A stretch of 64,000 nucleotides of DNA from Mixta tenebrionis (GTDB lineage Bacteria; Pseudomonadota; Gammaproteobacteria; Enterobacterales; Enterobacteriaceae): contig NZ_VHQI01000001.1 of NCBI RefSeq assembly GCF_006517625.1, positions 68,180 through 132,179 on the forward strand, read 5' to 3'. This document shows, one piece after another, positions 1 to 9,771 of this stretch. Every line of letters starts with the position of its first letter. Within the stretch, counting starts at the first letter, position 1. Under the pieces are notes generated by a model that worked only from the letters and a program-made list of their open reading frames with translations, made no database searches and was not told where the DNA came from. The position numbers and the translations under genes are program-made.

Positions 1-278
1 CCAGCGAAAAACGCTACTTTGTTATCGGTAAATCCCCGGTGACCCTGCAACGTATTGCAAAAGCGGGGATCAGCCTGCAAAACGCTAACGGAAAAATCAA
101 CGTCGGCCCGATGAGCGCCCGCGCCGACACCACAACGATCGGGCCAAATCAGGCGGTCAACGCCGCAGAGATCGCCGCCTTTGACTGGCTGATGCAACAC
201 GGGCATCAGATTGAATTTCGTCTGGTGCCGGACGCTGGCTGTTATAGCTGGCAGGACGCGCGTCAGAAGCTGAAATAA
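1..278 (+). CDS. PTS EIIB component, mannose/fructose/sorbose family (partial, 5' end outside window)
   Basis: Cytoplasmic EIIB subunit of a phosphotransferase system; in this family it passes phosphate from EIIA to the sugar entering through EIIC/EIID. The frame is open from base 3, so the first in-frame GTG at 39 is an internal codon and about the last 91 residues are present. The visible part has the family pattern of alternating beta strands and helices (YFVIGKSPVTLQ, then a conserved NVGPM segment and a C-terminal IEFRLVPD strand). The phospho-accepting His of the family lies near the N-terminus, outside the window. EIIC starts 10 bases after the stop. Sugar specificity cannot be told from this fragment. 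Confidence 0.8.
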   Translation, partial: SEKRYFVIGKSPVTLQRIAKAGISLQNANGKINVGPMSARADTTTIGPNQAVNAAEIAAFDWLMQHGHQIEFRLVPDAGCYSWQDARQKLK

Positions 279-288
279 GGAGCGGGCA

Positions 289-1086
289 ATGATTATCGAA
301 GCGACGCTGATTGGCCTATTTTGTTATCTGGGCGCGCTCAGCACGCCCTGGCTGCTGGGGCTGACCGGCGGCTGGTATCTGCTTACCCGCCCGCTGGTCT
401 CCGGGATGCTGGTCGGGCTTATTCTGGGCGATGTGAAAACCGGAATTGTTATCGGAGTTGCGGTACAGGCGGTGTATATCGCCATGGTGACGCCGGGCGG
501 TTCAATGCCGGCGGATCTGAACTTTGTCGCCTGGCCGGCCATCGCGCTGGGCGTCCTGTCAGGAAAAGGGCCGGAGGTGGCGGTGGCGCTGGCTGCCACC
601 ATCGGTATCGCCGGCACCGTGCTGTTCAACGCGATGATGGTGCTGAACTCATTCTGGAACCACCGCGCCGATGTGGCGCTGGAGCGCGGCGACCCACGCG
701 GCATCTATCTGAACAGCGCCATCTGGCCGCAGCTGTGCAACTTTGTTTTGCGTTTCGTCCCCGCCTTTATCGCCGTCTACTTCGGCGCGCAGTATATCAG
801 CGCCTTTATGGATAGCCTGCCGGTTGCGGTGCTGGCGACAATGAACGTGCTGGGCGGCATCCTTCCTGCCGTAGGGATCGCGATCCTGCTTAAGCAGATC
901 ATTAAGAACTACAGCATGCTGATCTACTTTCTCGTCGGTTTCGTCTGCATCGTTTTTTTAAAGCTCAACATGGTCGCGCTGGTAATTGTCGGATCGCTGC
1001 TGGCGCTCATTCACTACAACTATAAGCCGGAACCGCAGCAGGCTGCCAACACCACAGCGGACGGTGATGATGAGGATGAATTCTGA
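289..1086 (+). CDS. PTS EIIC component, mannose/fructose/sorbose family
   Basis: Membrane subunit of the sugar channel formed with EIID. The 265-residue protein is almost wholly hydrophobic, with several predicted membrane segments (residues about 5-60, 75-125, 140-245). The early glycine-rich segment containing PLVSGMLVGLILGD is typical of the EII-Sor family. The C-terminal tail is charged and acidic (DGDDEDEF). An AAGGAG ribosome site lies just before the ATG. The stop overlaps the start of the EIID gene by one base (TGATG), indicating translational coupling. The substrate could be mannose, fructose, sorbose or an amino sugar; the sequence alone does not decide. Confidence 0.9.
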   Translation: MIIEATLIGLFCYLGALSTPWLLGLTGGWYLLTRPLVSGMLVGLILGDVKTGIVIGVAVQAVYIAMVTPGGSMPADLNFVAWPAIALGVLSGKGPEVAVALAATIGIAGTVLFNAMMVLNSFWNHRADVALERGDPRGIYLNSAIWPQLCNFVLRFVPAFIAVYFGAQYISAFMDSLPVAVLATMNVLGGILPAVGIAILLKQIIKNYSMLIYFLVGFVCIVFLKLNMVALVIVGSLLALIHYNYKPEPQQAANTTADGDDEDEF

Positions 1087-1904
1087 TGAAAGCGCCTACC
1101 CTGAATCGTAAAGATCTGCGCCGCTGCTGGCGGGCGTGGATGATGTATAACTTGTCATCAATGAGCTTCGAACGGCTGGAATCCTTCGGTTTCTGTCTGA
1201 GTATGCTGCCGGCGGCGAACAAACTCTATCCCGATACGGCGCAGCGTAACGAAATGCTGCGGCGCCACGCCTCGTTTTATAATACCGAGCCACAGATTGG
1301 CGCCATTGTTAACGGCATGGTGCTGGGTCTGGAAGAGAAAAAAGCGAATGGCGATCCGATCGACGGCGAAACGATCAACACCCTCAAGGTTGGTCTGATG
1401 GGTCCGATCGCCGGGATCGGCGATTCAATGATCCCCGGCATGCTCATTCCTATTCTGCTGAGCATCGGCATGGCGCTGGCGGCCGGCGGCAATCCGCTCG
1501 GCCCTCTGTTTTATATCGTCGCCTGGCTGGGCATCATTATTCCTGGTTCATGGCTGCTGTTTTTGAAAGGCTACAAAATGGGCTCCGGCTCGGTGGAAAT
1601 GCTGGTGAGCAGTAAATCAACCCGCCTGCGGGAAGCGCTGTCGCTGCTGGGCGTATTTGTAATGGGCGGCGTGGCGGCAAGCTACGTTAAACTCGCTACC
1701 GGCCTGGAGTTCATTACCAAAGATGGGGTGAATATTCACCTGCAGCAGATGCTGGACGGCATCTTTCCACAGCTGCTGCCGCTGAGCGTGGTATTGGGAT
1801 GCTGGTATCTGATGGCCAGGCGCGGCGTGTCGCCGGTGAAGGCAATGCTGTTACTGCTGGCGCTGGCCGCGCTCGGCGTCGTGAGCGGGTTGTTCTCTGG
1901 TTAA
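1086..1904 (+). CDS. PTS EIID component, mannose/fructose/sorbose family
   Basis: Partner of EIIC in the membrane permease; EIID is found only in the mannose-class PTS. The 272-residue protein starts with a soluble region carrying the family pattern LRRCWRAWM, then SFERLESFGFC and the GLMGPIAGIGDS motif near residue 100, followed by C-terminal membrane segments. It is the last gene of the operon: its neighbour fumC is convergent, about 180 bases away. A GAAA-capped hairpin lies at 2031-2042, but there is no clear U-tract terminator for this strand. Confidence 0.92.
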   Translation: MKAPTLNRKDLRRCWRAWMMYNLSSMSFERLESFGFCLSMLPAANKLYPDTAQRNEMLRRHASFYNTEPQIGAIVNGMVLGLEEKKANGDPIDGETINTLKVGLMGPIAGIGDSMIPGMLIPILLSIGMALAAGGNPLGPLFYIVAWLGIIIPGSWLLFLKGYKMGSGSVEMLVSSKSTRLREALSLLGVFVMGGVAASYVKLATGLEFITKDGVNIHLQQMLDGIFPQLLPLSVVLGCWYLMARRGVSPVKAMLLLLALAALGVVSGLFSG

Positions 1905-2058
1905 ACGTAAAGGCCGGAAGCGGATAAAAGGCCGCAGGCTGATGACGGGGCGCCGCAACCTCGCTGCTGCCGGCCGGAGAGAGGCCCGTCTTTTTCATAG
2001 TCGACGGTAAAAACGTAAAAGCGGCCAACAGCCGAAAGGCTATGGGCTGCGACAAACA

Positions 2059-2073
2059 GGGCCGCTGCGGCCC
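2059..2073 (-). terminator. possible fumC terminator hairpin
   Basis: GGGCCGC and GCGGCCC form a tight GC-rich hairpin 13 bases beyond the fumC stop on the minus strand. The run that follows (CTGTTTGTC) is only weakly T-rich, so this is a poor intrinsic terminator and may work with Rho. Confidence 0.35.
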
Positions 2074-2085
2074 CGCCCGTTTCGC

Positions 2086-3483
2086 TTACTGCTTCATGCT
2101 GCCGACCATCTCCTCCGGGCGCACCCAGGCATCGAACTCCTCTTCGGTCAGGTAGCCCAGCTTCAGCGCGGAGCCTTTCAGCGTCAGCCCCTCTTTATGC
2201 GCCTTTTTGGCGATTTCCGCCGCCTTATCGTAGCCGATATGGGTATTCAGTGCGGTAACCAGCATCAGCGACTCGTTCAGCAGCTGGCTGATACGATCGC
2301 GGTTCGGCTCAATACCCACGGCGCAGTGATGATTAAAGCTATCCATGCCGTCCGCCAGCAGACGAATCGACTGCAGGAAGTTATGGATAATCATCGGACG
2401 ATAGACGTTCAGCTCAAAATTGCCGGCGGCGCCGCCCATATTGATCGCCACATCGTTGCCCATCACCTGGCAACACAGCATAGTCAACGCTTCGCACTGC
2501 GTCGGGTTAACCTTGCCCGGCATAATGGAGCTGCCCGGCTCGTTTTCCGGAATGGCGATTTCGCCAATGCCGCAGCGCGGGCCGGAAGAGAGCCAGCGCA
2601 CATCGTTGGCGATTTTCATCAGCGACGCGGCCAGGCCTTTCAGCGCGCCGTGAGCATGCACCAGCGCATCGCAGGTTGCCAGCGCTTCAAACTTATTCGG
2701 CGCGGTAACAAAAGGCTGATGGGTCAGCGCCGCCAGCTCTGCCGCCACGCGCACCGCGTATTCAGGATGGGTATTCAGGCCGGTGCCTACCGCGGTGCCG
2801 CCCAGCGCCAGTTCCGCCACGTGCGGCACGCTCTGCTCAATATGCTTCAGGCTGTGCGTCAGCATCGCCACCCAGCCGGAAATCTCCTGTCCCAGCGTCA
2901 GCGGGGTGGCATCCTGCAGATGGGTGCGGCCAATTTTAACGATATCCTGAAAAGCTTCAGCTTTGGCGCTCAGCGTCTGTTTCAGGCTATTCAGCTGTGG
3001 AATCAGCTGTTCGCGCAGCGCGATGACCGCCGCCACGTGCATGGCGGTAGGGAAAACATCGTTGGAGCTCTGGCTCTTGTTCACGTCGTCGTTAGGATGT
3101 ACCAGACGTGACATGCCGCGCTCGCCGCCGAGGATCTCGCTGGCGCGGTTAGCCAGCACCTCGTTCATATTCATATTGGTTTGTGTGCCGGAGCCGGTCT
3201 GCCAGATCGCCAGCGGGAATTCATCGGCGTGTTTCTCCGCCAGCACCTCGTCGGCAGCCTGAACGATCGCCTGCGCCTTTTCCTGCGGCAGCAGCCCCAG
3301 ATCGCTGTTCACTTTAGCGGCGGCGCGTTTGGTCAATGCCAGCGCATGAACCAGCGCGGTCGGCATTTTTTCTGTAGAGATGCGAAAGTGCTCCAGCGAG
3401 CGCTGCGTCTGCGCGCCCCACAGTTTCTCAGCCGGTACGTCAATGGGTCCCATTGAATCTTTTTCAATGCGGTTGGCTGCCAT
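2086..3483 (-). CDS. fumC: class II fumarate hydratase FumC
   Basis: Oxygen-stable, iron-free fumarase that interconverts fumarate and malate in the TCA cycle; a cytosolic homotetramer. The 465-residue length matches the family. The signature [11 protein letters not shown], whose second Ser is the catalytic loop residue, is intact, as are the [10 protein letters not shown] and [10 protein letters not shown] substrate motifs. AAGGAG precedes the ATG. In E. coli fumC follows fumA and manA; here fumA is absent and fumC is divergent from manA. The E. coli gene is induced by SoxS under superoxide stress; no soxbox was assigned here. Confidence 0.97.
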   Translation of the reverse strand: MAANRIEKDSMGPIDVPAEKLWGAQTQRSLEHFRISTEKMPTALVHALALTKRAAAKVNSDLGLLPQEKAQAIVQAADEVLAEKHADEFPLAIWQTGSGTQTNMNMNEVLANRASEILGGERGMSRLVHPNDDVNKSQSSNDVFPTAMHVAAVIALREQLIPQLNSLKQTLSAKAEAFQDIVKIGRTHLQDATPLTLGQEISGWVAMLTHSLKHIEQSVPHVAELALGGTAVGTGLNTHPEYAVRVAAELAALTHQPFVTAPNKFEALATCDALVHAHGALKGLAASLMKIANDVRWLSSGPRCGIGEIAIPENEPGSSIMPGKVNPTQCEALTMLCCQVMGNDVAINMGGAAGNFELNVYRPMIIHNFLQSIRLLADGMDSFNHHCAVGIEPNRDRISQLLNESLMLVTALNTHIGYDKAAEIAKKAHKEGLTLKGSALKLGYLTEEEFDAWVRPEEMVGSMKQ

Positions 3484-3685
3484 TACTACTCTCCTTTAAC
3501 ACAAACGTATGATTTAAAAAGCTCCGTCCGGTACGAATCCGCTACCGCGAGCGCGGGCTACAGTATGACATACAATAATTTAACATTATGCGAGCCAGTC
3601 GTCCTTATTTGACTTGCATCCTGGTTTAGCAGGTTGTTTCTGTTTTAATAGAAAGCCTGCAACCGCCTGCAGTACAGGAGAAACC

Positions 3686-4861
3686 ATGTTTAAGCTTCAC
3701 AATACGCTGCAGCACTACGCCTGGGGCAGTAAAAACGCATTAACCGCGCTGTATGGCATTGAAAATCCTTCACAGCAGCCAATGGCCGAACTGTGGATGG
3801 GCGCGCATCCCAAAAGCAGCTCAACCCTGGTTATTGAAGGCGAGCGGCGTTCGCTGCGTGAGGTGATTGCGGCCGATAAAGTTGGCCTGCTGGGAGCTGA
3901 AGTGGCGGCGCGCTTCGGCGAACTGCCTTTTTTATTTAAGGTGCTGTGCGCCGCGCAGCCTTTATCCATCCAGGTACATCCCGACAAAAAATCAGCCGAA
4001 GCGGGCTTTGCCCGTGAAAATGCGGCGGGCATACCGCTCAGCGCGCCGGAACGAAACTATAAGGATGCCAACCACAAGCCAGAGCTGGTTTATGCGCTGA
4101 CGCCGTTCCAGGCGCTCAACGGCTTTCGCGAAAGGCGGGAGATCGTTTCTCTGCTGCAGCTGGTTGCCGGGGCGCATCCCGCGATCGCTCATTTCCTGCA
4201 GCAGCCGGACGAAGCGGGTCTGGCTGCGCTATTCGCTACGCTGCTCTCCTTAGAGGGCGAGGAAAAAACGCGCGCTATGGCCGTGCTGCACGCCGCGCGC
4301 GCGCAGTACAGCGGCGAGCCGTGGCAGACCATTCAGCGTATTGCCCGCTTCTGGCCCGACGACAGCGGGCTGTTTTCGCCGCTGCTGCTGAATGTCGTGG
4401 AGCTGCAGCCGGGAGAAGCGATGTTTCTGTTTGCCGAAACGCCGCACGCCTATCTGCACGGCGTGGCGCTGGAGGTGATGGCCAATTCCGATAACGTACT
4501 GCGTGCCGGACTAACGCCGAAACATATCGATGTGGCAGAACTTATGGCAAATATGAAATTTACCTCGCGTTCCGCCGACAGCCTGCTGACCGCTGCGCAG
4601 CAGCATGGCGATACGCTCTGTTTTCCAGTGCCGGTCGATGATTTCGCCTTCTCCATTCACCTGCTGCGCGCTGCGCCGGCGCCGCTAAGCCAGCGTAGCG
4701 CCGCCATTCTGTTCTGTATTGAGGGCCAGGCCTTGTTAACCAGCGGTACGCAACGGCTGACGTTAAAAGCAGGCGAATCCTGTTTCGTAACCGCCAGCGA
4801 ATCGCCGATAACGATGCAGGGAGAAGGTCGTATCGCCCGCGTCTGTAATCAGCCGGGCTGA
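3686..4861 (+). CDS. manA: mannose-6-phosphate isomerase, class I
   Basis: Zinc enzyme that interconverts mannose 6-phosphate and fructose 6-phosphate, linking mannose use to glycolysis and to GDP-mannose synthesis. The ATG at 3686 follows CAGGAG and gives 391 residues, the E. coli length; the frame is open upstream to 3614 but lacks a ribosome site. Likely zinc ligands are Gln96 and His98 in SIQVHPDK, Glu133 in KPEL, and the His in AETPHAYLHG. N-terminal beta-rich cupin, helical insert and C-terminal cupin are in the usual order. Divergent from fumC; ydgA follows 74 bases later. Confidence 0.97.
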   Translation: MFKLHNTLQHYAWGSKNALTALYGIENPSQQPMAELWMGAHPKSSSTLVIEGERRSLREVIAADKVGLLGAEVAARFGELPFLFKVLCAAQPLSIQVHPDKKSAEAGFARENAAGIPLSAPERNYKDANHKPELVYALTPFQALNGFRERREIVSLLQLVAGAHPAIAHFLQQPDEAGLAALFATLLSLEGEEKTRAMAVLHAARAQYSGEPWQTIQRIARFWPDDSGLFSPLLLNVVELQPGEAMFLFAETPHAYLHGVALEVMANSDNVLRAGLTPKHIDVAELMANMKFTSRSADSLLTAAQQHGDTLCFPVPVDDFAFSIHLLRAAPAPLSQRSAAILFCIEGQALLTSGTQRLTLKAGESCFVTASESPITMQGEGRIARVCNQPG

Positions 4862-4935
4862 CGGCTTAAGCAGGGAATGCTATGATTATTCAAGAAATTA
4901 ATATCAGGCATTGATGCCGCTAAAAGGACGAGTCG

Positions 4936-6432
4936 ATGAAAAAGACAAAAATCGCGGTTGGCGTAGTGGTCGCTCTGGGCGTAATCTGGACAGGCGCCGC
5001 ATGGCTGACCGGCAAGCAGTTCGAAAGCCATATGGATGAGCTGGTGCAAAAAGCCAACGTGCAGCTGGCAAAGGAGATGCCTGAAAGCCGTCTGAAGGTC
5101 AGCTACCAGGACTATCAGCGCGGTTGGTTTACCAGCCATACTCAGCTGGTGATTCAGGCCAGCTCACAGACGGAAGATAACGCGCTGCTGAAGCCCGGAC
5201 AGAGCGTGATAATTAACGAAACTATCGATCATGGCCCCTTCCCGCTGGCCCAGCTGAAAAAATTAAACCTGATCCCCAGTATGGCATCGGTCCACAGCGA
5301 GCTGGAAAATACCCCGGTGTTGAAAAAGCTGTTTGAGCTGAGCAAAGGTAAATCGGTGATTGAGGCGGATACGCGTATCGGCTACAGCGGCGCGACGGCT
5401 TCAGCGATTCGTCTGCTGCCGCTGGATTATCAGAACGCCGAGAGCGGCGAACGCTACGCCTGGAACGGCGGCACTCTGAATATTGACGTGGACGCTAAAG
5501 GCGACCGTATCGATATGGACAGCGATATCGACAGCGTGGCGCTGACGGTAACCAACCAGGGCGAGCAGCCGGTGCTGTTCACCCTCAATAATATTAACCT
5601 TAAGGGCAATTCTCACCTCAGCCCGCAGGGCGTGCGTCTCGGCGATCAGCTGATGACGGTGCAGAAGCTCTCCGCCAGCATCAACGGTCAGGAAGCGCTG
5701 GTAATGGAAGGCTCCGAGCTGAAAACCACCTTTGATGCCAGCGGCGATAACATCGCCGGTCAGGTGGATTACCGCCTCGACAGCCTGAAAATGCAAAACC
5801 GTGACTTCGGCTCCGGCCATATGACGATTAAGCTGTCGCAGCTGAATGACGAGGCGCTGAAAACATTCTCGGAAAACTACAGCAACCAGGTACAGGCATT
5901 GCTTAATCAGCCCGGTATTAATGAAGATCCACAACGCTATCAGCAGGGAATTGACAGCATCCTCAGCAATAATCTGCCGCTGCTGCTGAAAGGCAATCCG
6001 GTGGTAACGATAGCGCCGCTGAGCTGGAAGAACGACAAAGGCGAAAGCACCTTTAACCTGGCGATCCACTTTAAAGATCCTGCGACGGCCGGCGCGGCGG
6101 CTCAGACGCCCGCCGACGAGCTGAGCCGGATGCTGAAAACGCTGGACGGCAAGATGGTGATCAATATGCCGATGGCGACGGAAATGATGAAGCAGGTTGC
6201 CATCGCAGAAGGCTATCAGGAAGCGGACGCCGAAAAACTGGCCGATCGGCAGATCAAAGGCCTGGCGGCGATGGGCCAGATGTTCCGCCTGACGCAGCAG
6301 CAGGATGATAATATCGTCACCAGCCTGCAGTATAACGGCGCGCAGGTCACCATGAACGGCGAGAAGATGCCGCTTGATGGTTTCCTTGCACGCTTTATGC
6401 TGGGTGCGCCGGCTGGCGATCTGCCGGAATAA
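4936..6432 (+). CDS. ydgA: YdgA family protein (DUF945)
   Basis: Envelope protein of unknown biochemical function. An N-terminal hydrophobic segment (residues about 6-26, KIAVGVVVALGVIWTGAAWL) acts as an uncleaved anchor or signal. The remaining approximately 470 residues are hydrophilic and beta-rich, with the repeated strand pattern of DUF945, and should lie in the periplasm. Length is 498 residues, close to E. coli YdgA. AAAAGGAC precedes the ATG. The position directly after manA matches E. coli. A strong terminator follows, so it ends the manA-ydgA run. Confidence 0.9.
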   Translation: MKKTKIAVGVVVALGVIWTGAAWLTGKQFESHMDELVQKANVQLAKEMPESRLKVSYQDYQRGWFTSHTQLVIQASSQTEDNALLKPGQSVIINETIDHGPFPLAQLKKLNLIPSMASVHSELENTPVLKKLFELSKGKSVIEADTRIGYSGATASAIRLLPLDYQNAESGERYAWNGGTLNIDVDAKGDRIDMDSDIDSVALTVTNQGEQPVLFTLNNINLKGNSHLSPQGVRLGDQLMTVQKLSASINGQEALVMEGSELKTTFDASGDNIAGQVDYRLDSLKMQNRDFGSGHMTIKLSQLNDEALKTFSENYSNQVQALLNQPGINEDPQRYQQGIDSILSNNLPLLLKGNPVVTIAPLSWKNDKGESTFNLAIHFKDPATAGAAAQTPADELSRMLKTLDGKMVINMPMATEMMKQVAIAEGYQEADAEKLADRQIKGLAAMGQMFRLTQQQDDNIVTSLQYNGAQVTMNGEKMPLDGFLARFMLGAPAGDLPE

Positions 6433-6467
6433 TAGTGACAGGCGGCGCGCTGCCGCTTACAGATTCA

Positions 6468-6490
6468 GGGCGGCCAGGCCGCCCTTTTTT
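6468..6490 (+). terminator. intrinsic terminator after ydgA
   Basis: A 7-bp perfect stem (GGGCGGC/GCCGCCC) with a 3-base loop is followed by TTTTTT. It lies 36 bases past the ydgA stop. Confidence 0.85.
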
Positions 6491-6600
6491 ATTATCTCAC
6501 CCCACCTGCCCGCCGTACGGCGTCGTGACCCTTTGTGACACAGCCTGTCGAGATAATTTCTGAGCTGCGCCTCTGGTACTGTATCCCTGTAGAGTTATCG

Positions 6601-6642
6601 CTGTTCAGTCACTGAACAGCTATCCGGCCAGCGCGTGGCCGG
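6601..6642. promoter_or_regulatory. two adjacent inverted repeats downstream of add
   Basis: CTGTTCAGTCACTGAACAG (6601-6619) is a perfect palindrome with 9-base arms. Five bases later CCGGCCA and TGGCCGG (6624-6642) form a 7-bp hairpin with a 5-base loop. Both lie just past the add stop. Neither has a U-tract, so they are not textbook terminators. They could be an operator plus an mRNA-end structure; function unknown. Confidence 0.4.
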
Positions 6643-6650
6643 AAAATCGC

Positions 6651-7649
6651 TTAGCCCGCCACGCGCTGGCGGATGCGCTGCTTATCAGCTTCGCTGAGAA
6701 AAGCGATAGCCAGGCCGTTTTCCTGCGCCTGACGCATATGTGCCGCCGTCAGCCCCGCCTGCGGTGCCGCTACCTGATATTCATGGGCAAGTTCGATCCC
6801 CTGCACCGCCGGATCGTCAGTATTCAGGGTGGCGAGAATCCCACGATCGAGAAATTTCACCAGCGGGTGGTGGGAAAGCTGCGCTACGGTGCTGGTCTGG
6901 ATATTGGAGGTCAGACAGGATTCGATACCGATACGCTGTTCAGCAAGGAAATCCATCAGCGCCGGATCTTCAACCGCTTTAACGCCGTGCCCGATACGTT
7001 CGGCGCCCAGCTCGCGAATCGCCTGCCAGATACTTTCCGGGCCTGCCGCCTCGCCCGCATGTACCGTTACGCGAAAGCCGGCATCGCGCGCGCGGTTAAA
7101 GTGGCTAAGGAATTCGCTGCCGGGAAAGCCCAGCTCATCGCCTGCCAGATCGACCGCGGTGATGCCGTCGCGGTGCGCCAGCAATCCCTCCAGCTCGTTA
7201 AGGCAGGCCTCTTCGCCGAAGGTGCGGCTCATAATGCCGATCAGGCGCACATCGATATTATGTTGCTGACAGCCGGCGCGCACGCCATCAATCACCGCCT
7301 CCACCACGCCGGCGATCGGCAGCTGATGATTCATCGCCATGTAGCCCGGCGAAAAGCGCAGCTCGGCATAGTGGATGCCGGCGCGCGCCGCATCCTCCAC
7401 GTTCTCCTGCGCCACGCGACGGCACGCCTCCAGCGAACCCAGCACCTTAACGCCCCAGTCAAGCTTTTGCAGAAAACTCACCAGATCCGGTTGATTTTCT
7501 ACCACCTGCACATGCGGGCGCAGCGCATCCAGATCGCTGGCGGGCAACGCGATATTAAATTCACGCCCCAGCTCAAGGATGGTCGAGGCGCGGATGTTGC
7601 CGTCAAGGTGGCGATGAATATCGGTAAGCGGAAGGCGGGGGTCGATCAT
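6651..7649 (-). CDS. add: adenosine deaminase
   Basis: Cytosolic zinc enzyme that deaminates adenosine and deoxyadenosine to inosine and deoxyinosine in purine salvage. 332 residues, one shorter than E. coli Add. Zinc ligands His12 and His14 are visible in TDIHRHLDG; the catalytic HAGEAAG segment and LNTDDPA (metal-binding Asp) are intact. In E. coli add lies close to ydgJ and cnu; here a 15-kb sugar block separates add from cnu. araC lies upstream on the same strand with 146 bases between, so add probably has its own promoter. Confidence 0.97.
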   Translation of the reverse strand: MIDPRLPLTDIHRHLDGNIRASTILELGREFNIALPASDLDALRPHVQVVENQPDLVSFLQKLDWGVKVLGSLEACRRVAQENVEDAARAGIHYAELRFSPGYMAMNHQLPIAGVVEAVIDGVRAGCQQHNIDVRLIGIMSRTFGEEACLNELEGLLAHRDGITAVDLAGDELGFPGSEFLSHFNRARDAGFRVTVHAGEAAGPESIWQAIRELGAERIGHGVKAVEDPALMDFLAEQRIGIESCLTSNIQTSTVAQLSHHPLVKFLDRGILATLNTDDPAVQGIELAHEYQVAAPQAGLTAAHMRQAQENGLAIAFLSEADKQRIRQRVAG

Positions 7650-7795
7650 AAAGCACTCTCTTGCAATGTTAAGTAAAGTGCAGAGTAGTATAAAAACAAG
7701 TTGCGCAACTATACCAGATAATTGCGCAAGATGTTAAACCGAACGCTGGTTAATTGTCCGCTTAACGGCGGGGAGCGGTTAAAAAAGTCATCAGC

Positions 7796-8716
7796 CTACG
7801 CCTCGCTGGCGCGACGCGGCAGCTGCCAGGTCTCCTGCGCCACCAGCGCGTCATGCGCATCCTGGCTGCGGCGGCGAAAATCGCTGGGGCTGACGCCGAC
7901 ACGCTTGCGAAACACGCGGGAAAAATAGAGCTGATCGTCATAGCCCACCTCGCGCCCGACAGAAGCGATCGGTTCCTGAGTGGTTTGCAGCAGCAGCTTG
8001 GCGCGGATAACGCGCTGATCCTCGCGCCAGCGCAGCAGATTCACCCCCATCTGCTCACGAAACAGATGCGCCAGCCGCGACGGCGACAGGCAAACGTGCT
8101 TCGCCACCGCATCAATCTTCAGCTCGCCGGCAAGATTATTCGTTACGTACTGGCAGGCTTCAATAATGCGCGCATCACGGATTTGCTGATGCGAGCGCGG
8201 ATCTTCTTCCACCGCCCGCAGCAGCAGCCGCTCCAGCAGGTTCATCGCCAGCTCTTCGGCAAAGCGCCGCCCGGAATTGTGCGTCTGTTCAATACTGGCG
8301 AACAGGCGATCGAACTCGCCGCGCAGCGATTCCGGCAGCCGCAGACGCCCAACGCCCTGGGTTTCATCCTGCCAGCGCAGCCAGTCATGCCAGTAGGCGC
8401 GTGGCCGAAAGTAGATCCAGCGGTGATACCAGCTGTCGCTTTCCGGCGCGCGGCCATAAAAGTGTGGCGTTTTCGGCTGGAACAGCAGCATATCGCCCGG
8501 CTCGCAGTCAAACGCCGCATCGCCGTCAAACACCCTTCCCCGCCCCTTAATCGTCAGGTTAATGATGTAGCCTTTCATGCCGTGCGGGCGATCGATGGAA
8601 AAATCAAGCGCGCCGCCGGCGCTGATCGGCGTCAGCCCGGCTACCAACCAGGCGTTAAAGGGATAACCCGGCAGCAGAGGGTTAGGCTGTGACTCAATCG
8701 GTTGACGATGGTACAT
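7796..8716 (-). CDS. araC: arabinose operon regulator AraC
   Basis: Dual transcription regulator responding to L-arabinose. N-terminal cupin sugar-binding and dimerisation domain (about residues 20-165, with [15 protein letters not shown] and PGDMLLFQP) and a C-terminal double helix-turn-helix (about 190-290, [19 protein letters not shown] and [15 protein letters not shown]). 306 residues; E. coli AraC is about 290. CGGAGG precedes the ATG. Unlike E. coli, where araC is divergent from araBAD, here it lies 53 bases after araH on the same strand and is probably co-transcribed as araFGHC, which would make it arabinose-inducible. Confidence 0.95.
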   Translation of the reverse strand: MYHRQPIESQPNPLLPGYPFNAWLVAGLTPISAGGALDFSIDRPHGMKGYIINLTIKGRGRVFDGDAAFDCEPGDMLLFQPKTPHFYGRAPESDSWYHRWIYFRPRAYWHDWLRWQDETQGVGRLRLPESLRGEFDRLFASIEQTHNSGRRFAEELAMNLLERLLLRAVEEDPRSHQQIRDARIIEACQYVTNNLAGELKIDAVAKHVCLSPSRLAHLFREQMGVNLLRWREDQRVIRAKLLLQTTQEPIASVGREVGYDDQLYFSRVFRKRVGVSPSDFRRRSQDAHDALVAQETWQLPRRASEA

Positions 8717-8769
8717 AATAAACCTCCGAAGCGTCAGGCAACGCGGGCGACGCCTGCCGCCCGCAACGA

Positions 8770-9756
8770 TCAGGCCGCTTTATGACTCTGTTTATAACGG
8801 TCAAAAATCACCGCCGCCAGCAAAATCAGGCCGCGCACCACATATTGAGAAAAAGGCGAGATGTTAAGCAGGTTCATCGCATTTTCAACCGTGCCAAGGA
8901 TCAGCACCCCGGCAACCACGTAAGAAATTTTGCCGATGCCGCCCTTCAGCGAAACGCCGCCCAGCACGCAGGCGGAGATAACGATCAGCTCATAGCCCAG
9001 CGAGGTCATCGGCTGGCCGCTGGTCATGCGCGAGGCGAGAATAATGCCTGCCGCAGCGGAAACCAGGCCGGAAAGAATAAAGATAATGATACGGGTGCGC
9101 ACCACCGGTACGCCGGCCAGCCGCGCCGCCTCCTCATTACCGCCGATCGCCAGCGTATTGCGCCCGAAGGTGGTTTTATTCAGCAGGAAGCCGAAGATAA
9201 TCATGGTGCCGATAGTCAGCCAGATGGGCGCCGGCAGGCCAAACCAGGTCGCGTAACCCAGTTCAAAGAAGCGCTCATCTTCAATGCCTACTGCTTTGCC
9301 ATCCGAGAAGATATAGGCGAGGCCGCGCACGATCTGCATGGTCGCCAGGGTGGTAATCAGCGCGTTGATCTTCAGTTTAGCGATCACGAAGCCGTTCACC
9401 AGGCCGCAGAGCACGCCCAGCAGCAGTCCGGCGCCGATGCCCAGCCACAGGCTTTCGCTCAGGTTGATCACCACCGCAGTGGTAACGCCCGCGCAGGCGA
9501 TAACCGAGGCGACGGAGAGATCGAAATCCCCGGAGGCGAGACAGAACAGCATGCCGCACGCCACCATGCCGGACATCGACATTGCCAGCCCCAGCCCTTT
9601 CATATTGATGAAACTGCCAAAATTAGGGATAAACAGCACGCAGGCGAGAAACAGCACCGCGAACACCACCAGCATACCGAAGTTATCCCAGATACGGCCC
9701 AGCCGCAGGCCGGAACGCTGCACCGGCGGCGTATTTGAAGTCGTGGATGAAGACAT
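8770..9756 (-). CDS. araH: L-arabinose ABC transporter permease AraH
   Basis: Inner-membrane permease of the high-affinity arabinose importer, working as a dimer with AraG and AraF. 328 residues with about ten hydrophobic segments. The ribose/arabinose permease signature [15 protein letters not shown] (about residues 75-90) and the [10 protein letters not shown] loop that contacts the ATPase (about 205-215) are present. AGGAG precedes the ATG; the gene starts 15 bases after araG, as expected in one transcript. Highly similar in layout to YtfT and YjfF encoded further right, but the araG/araF neighbours fix the assignment. Confidence 0.95.
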   Translation of the reverse strand: MSSSTTSNTPPVQRSGLRLGRIWDNFGMLVVFAVLFLACVLFIPNFGSFINMKGLGLAMSMSGMVACGMLFCLASGDFDLSVASVIACAGVTTAVVINLSESLWLGIGAGLLLGVLCGLVNGFVIAKLKINALITTLATMQIVRGLAYIFSDGKAVGIEDERFFELGYATWFGLPAPIWLTIGTMIIFGFLLNKTTFGRNTLAIGGNEEAARLAGVPVVRTRIIIFILSGLVSAAAGIILASRMTSGQPMTSLGYELIVISACVLGGVSLKGGIGKISYVVAGVLILGTVENAMNLLNISPFSQYVVRGLILLAAVIFDRYKQSHKAA

Positions 9757-9771
9757 AGCGTTACTCCTGCA

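Noticed and set aside
2197..3111. 304-codon plus-strand frame inside fumC
   Set aside because: Antisense to intact fumC with no recognisable motifs or ribosome site.
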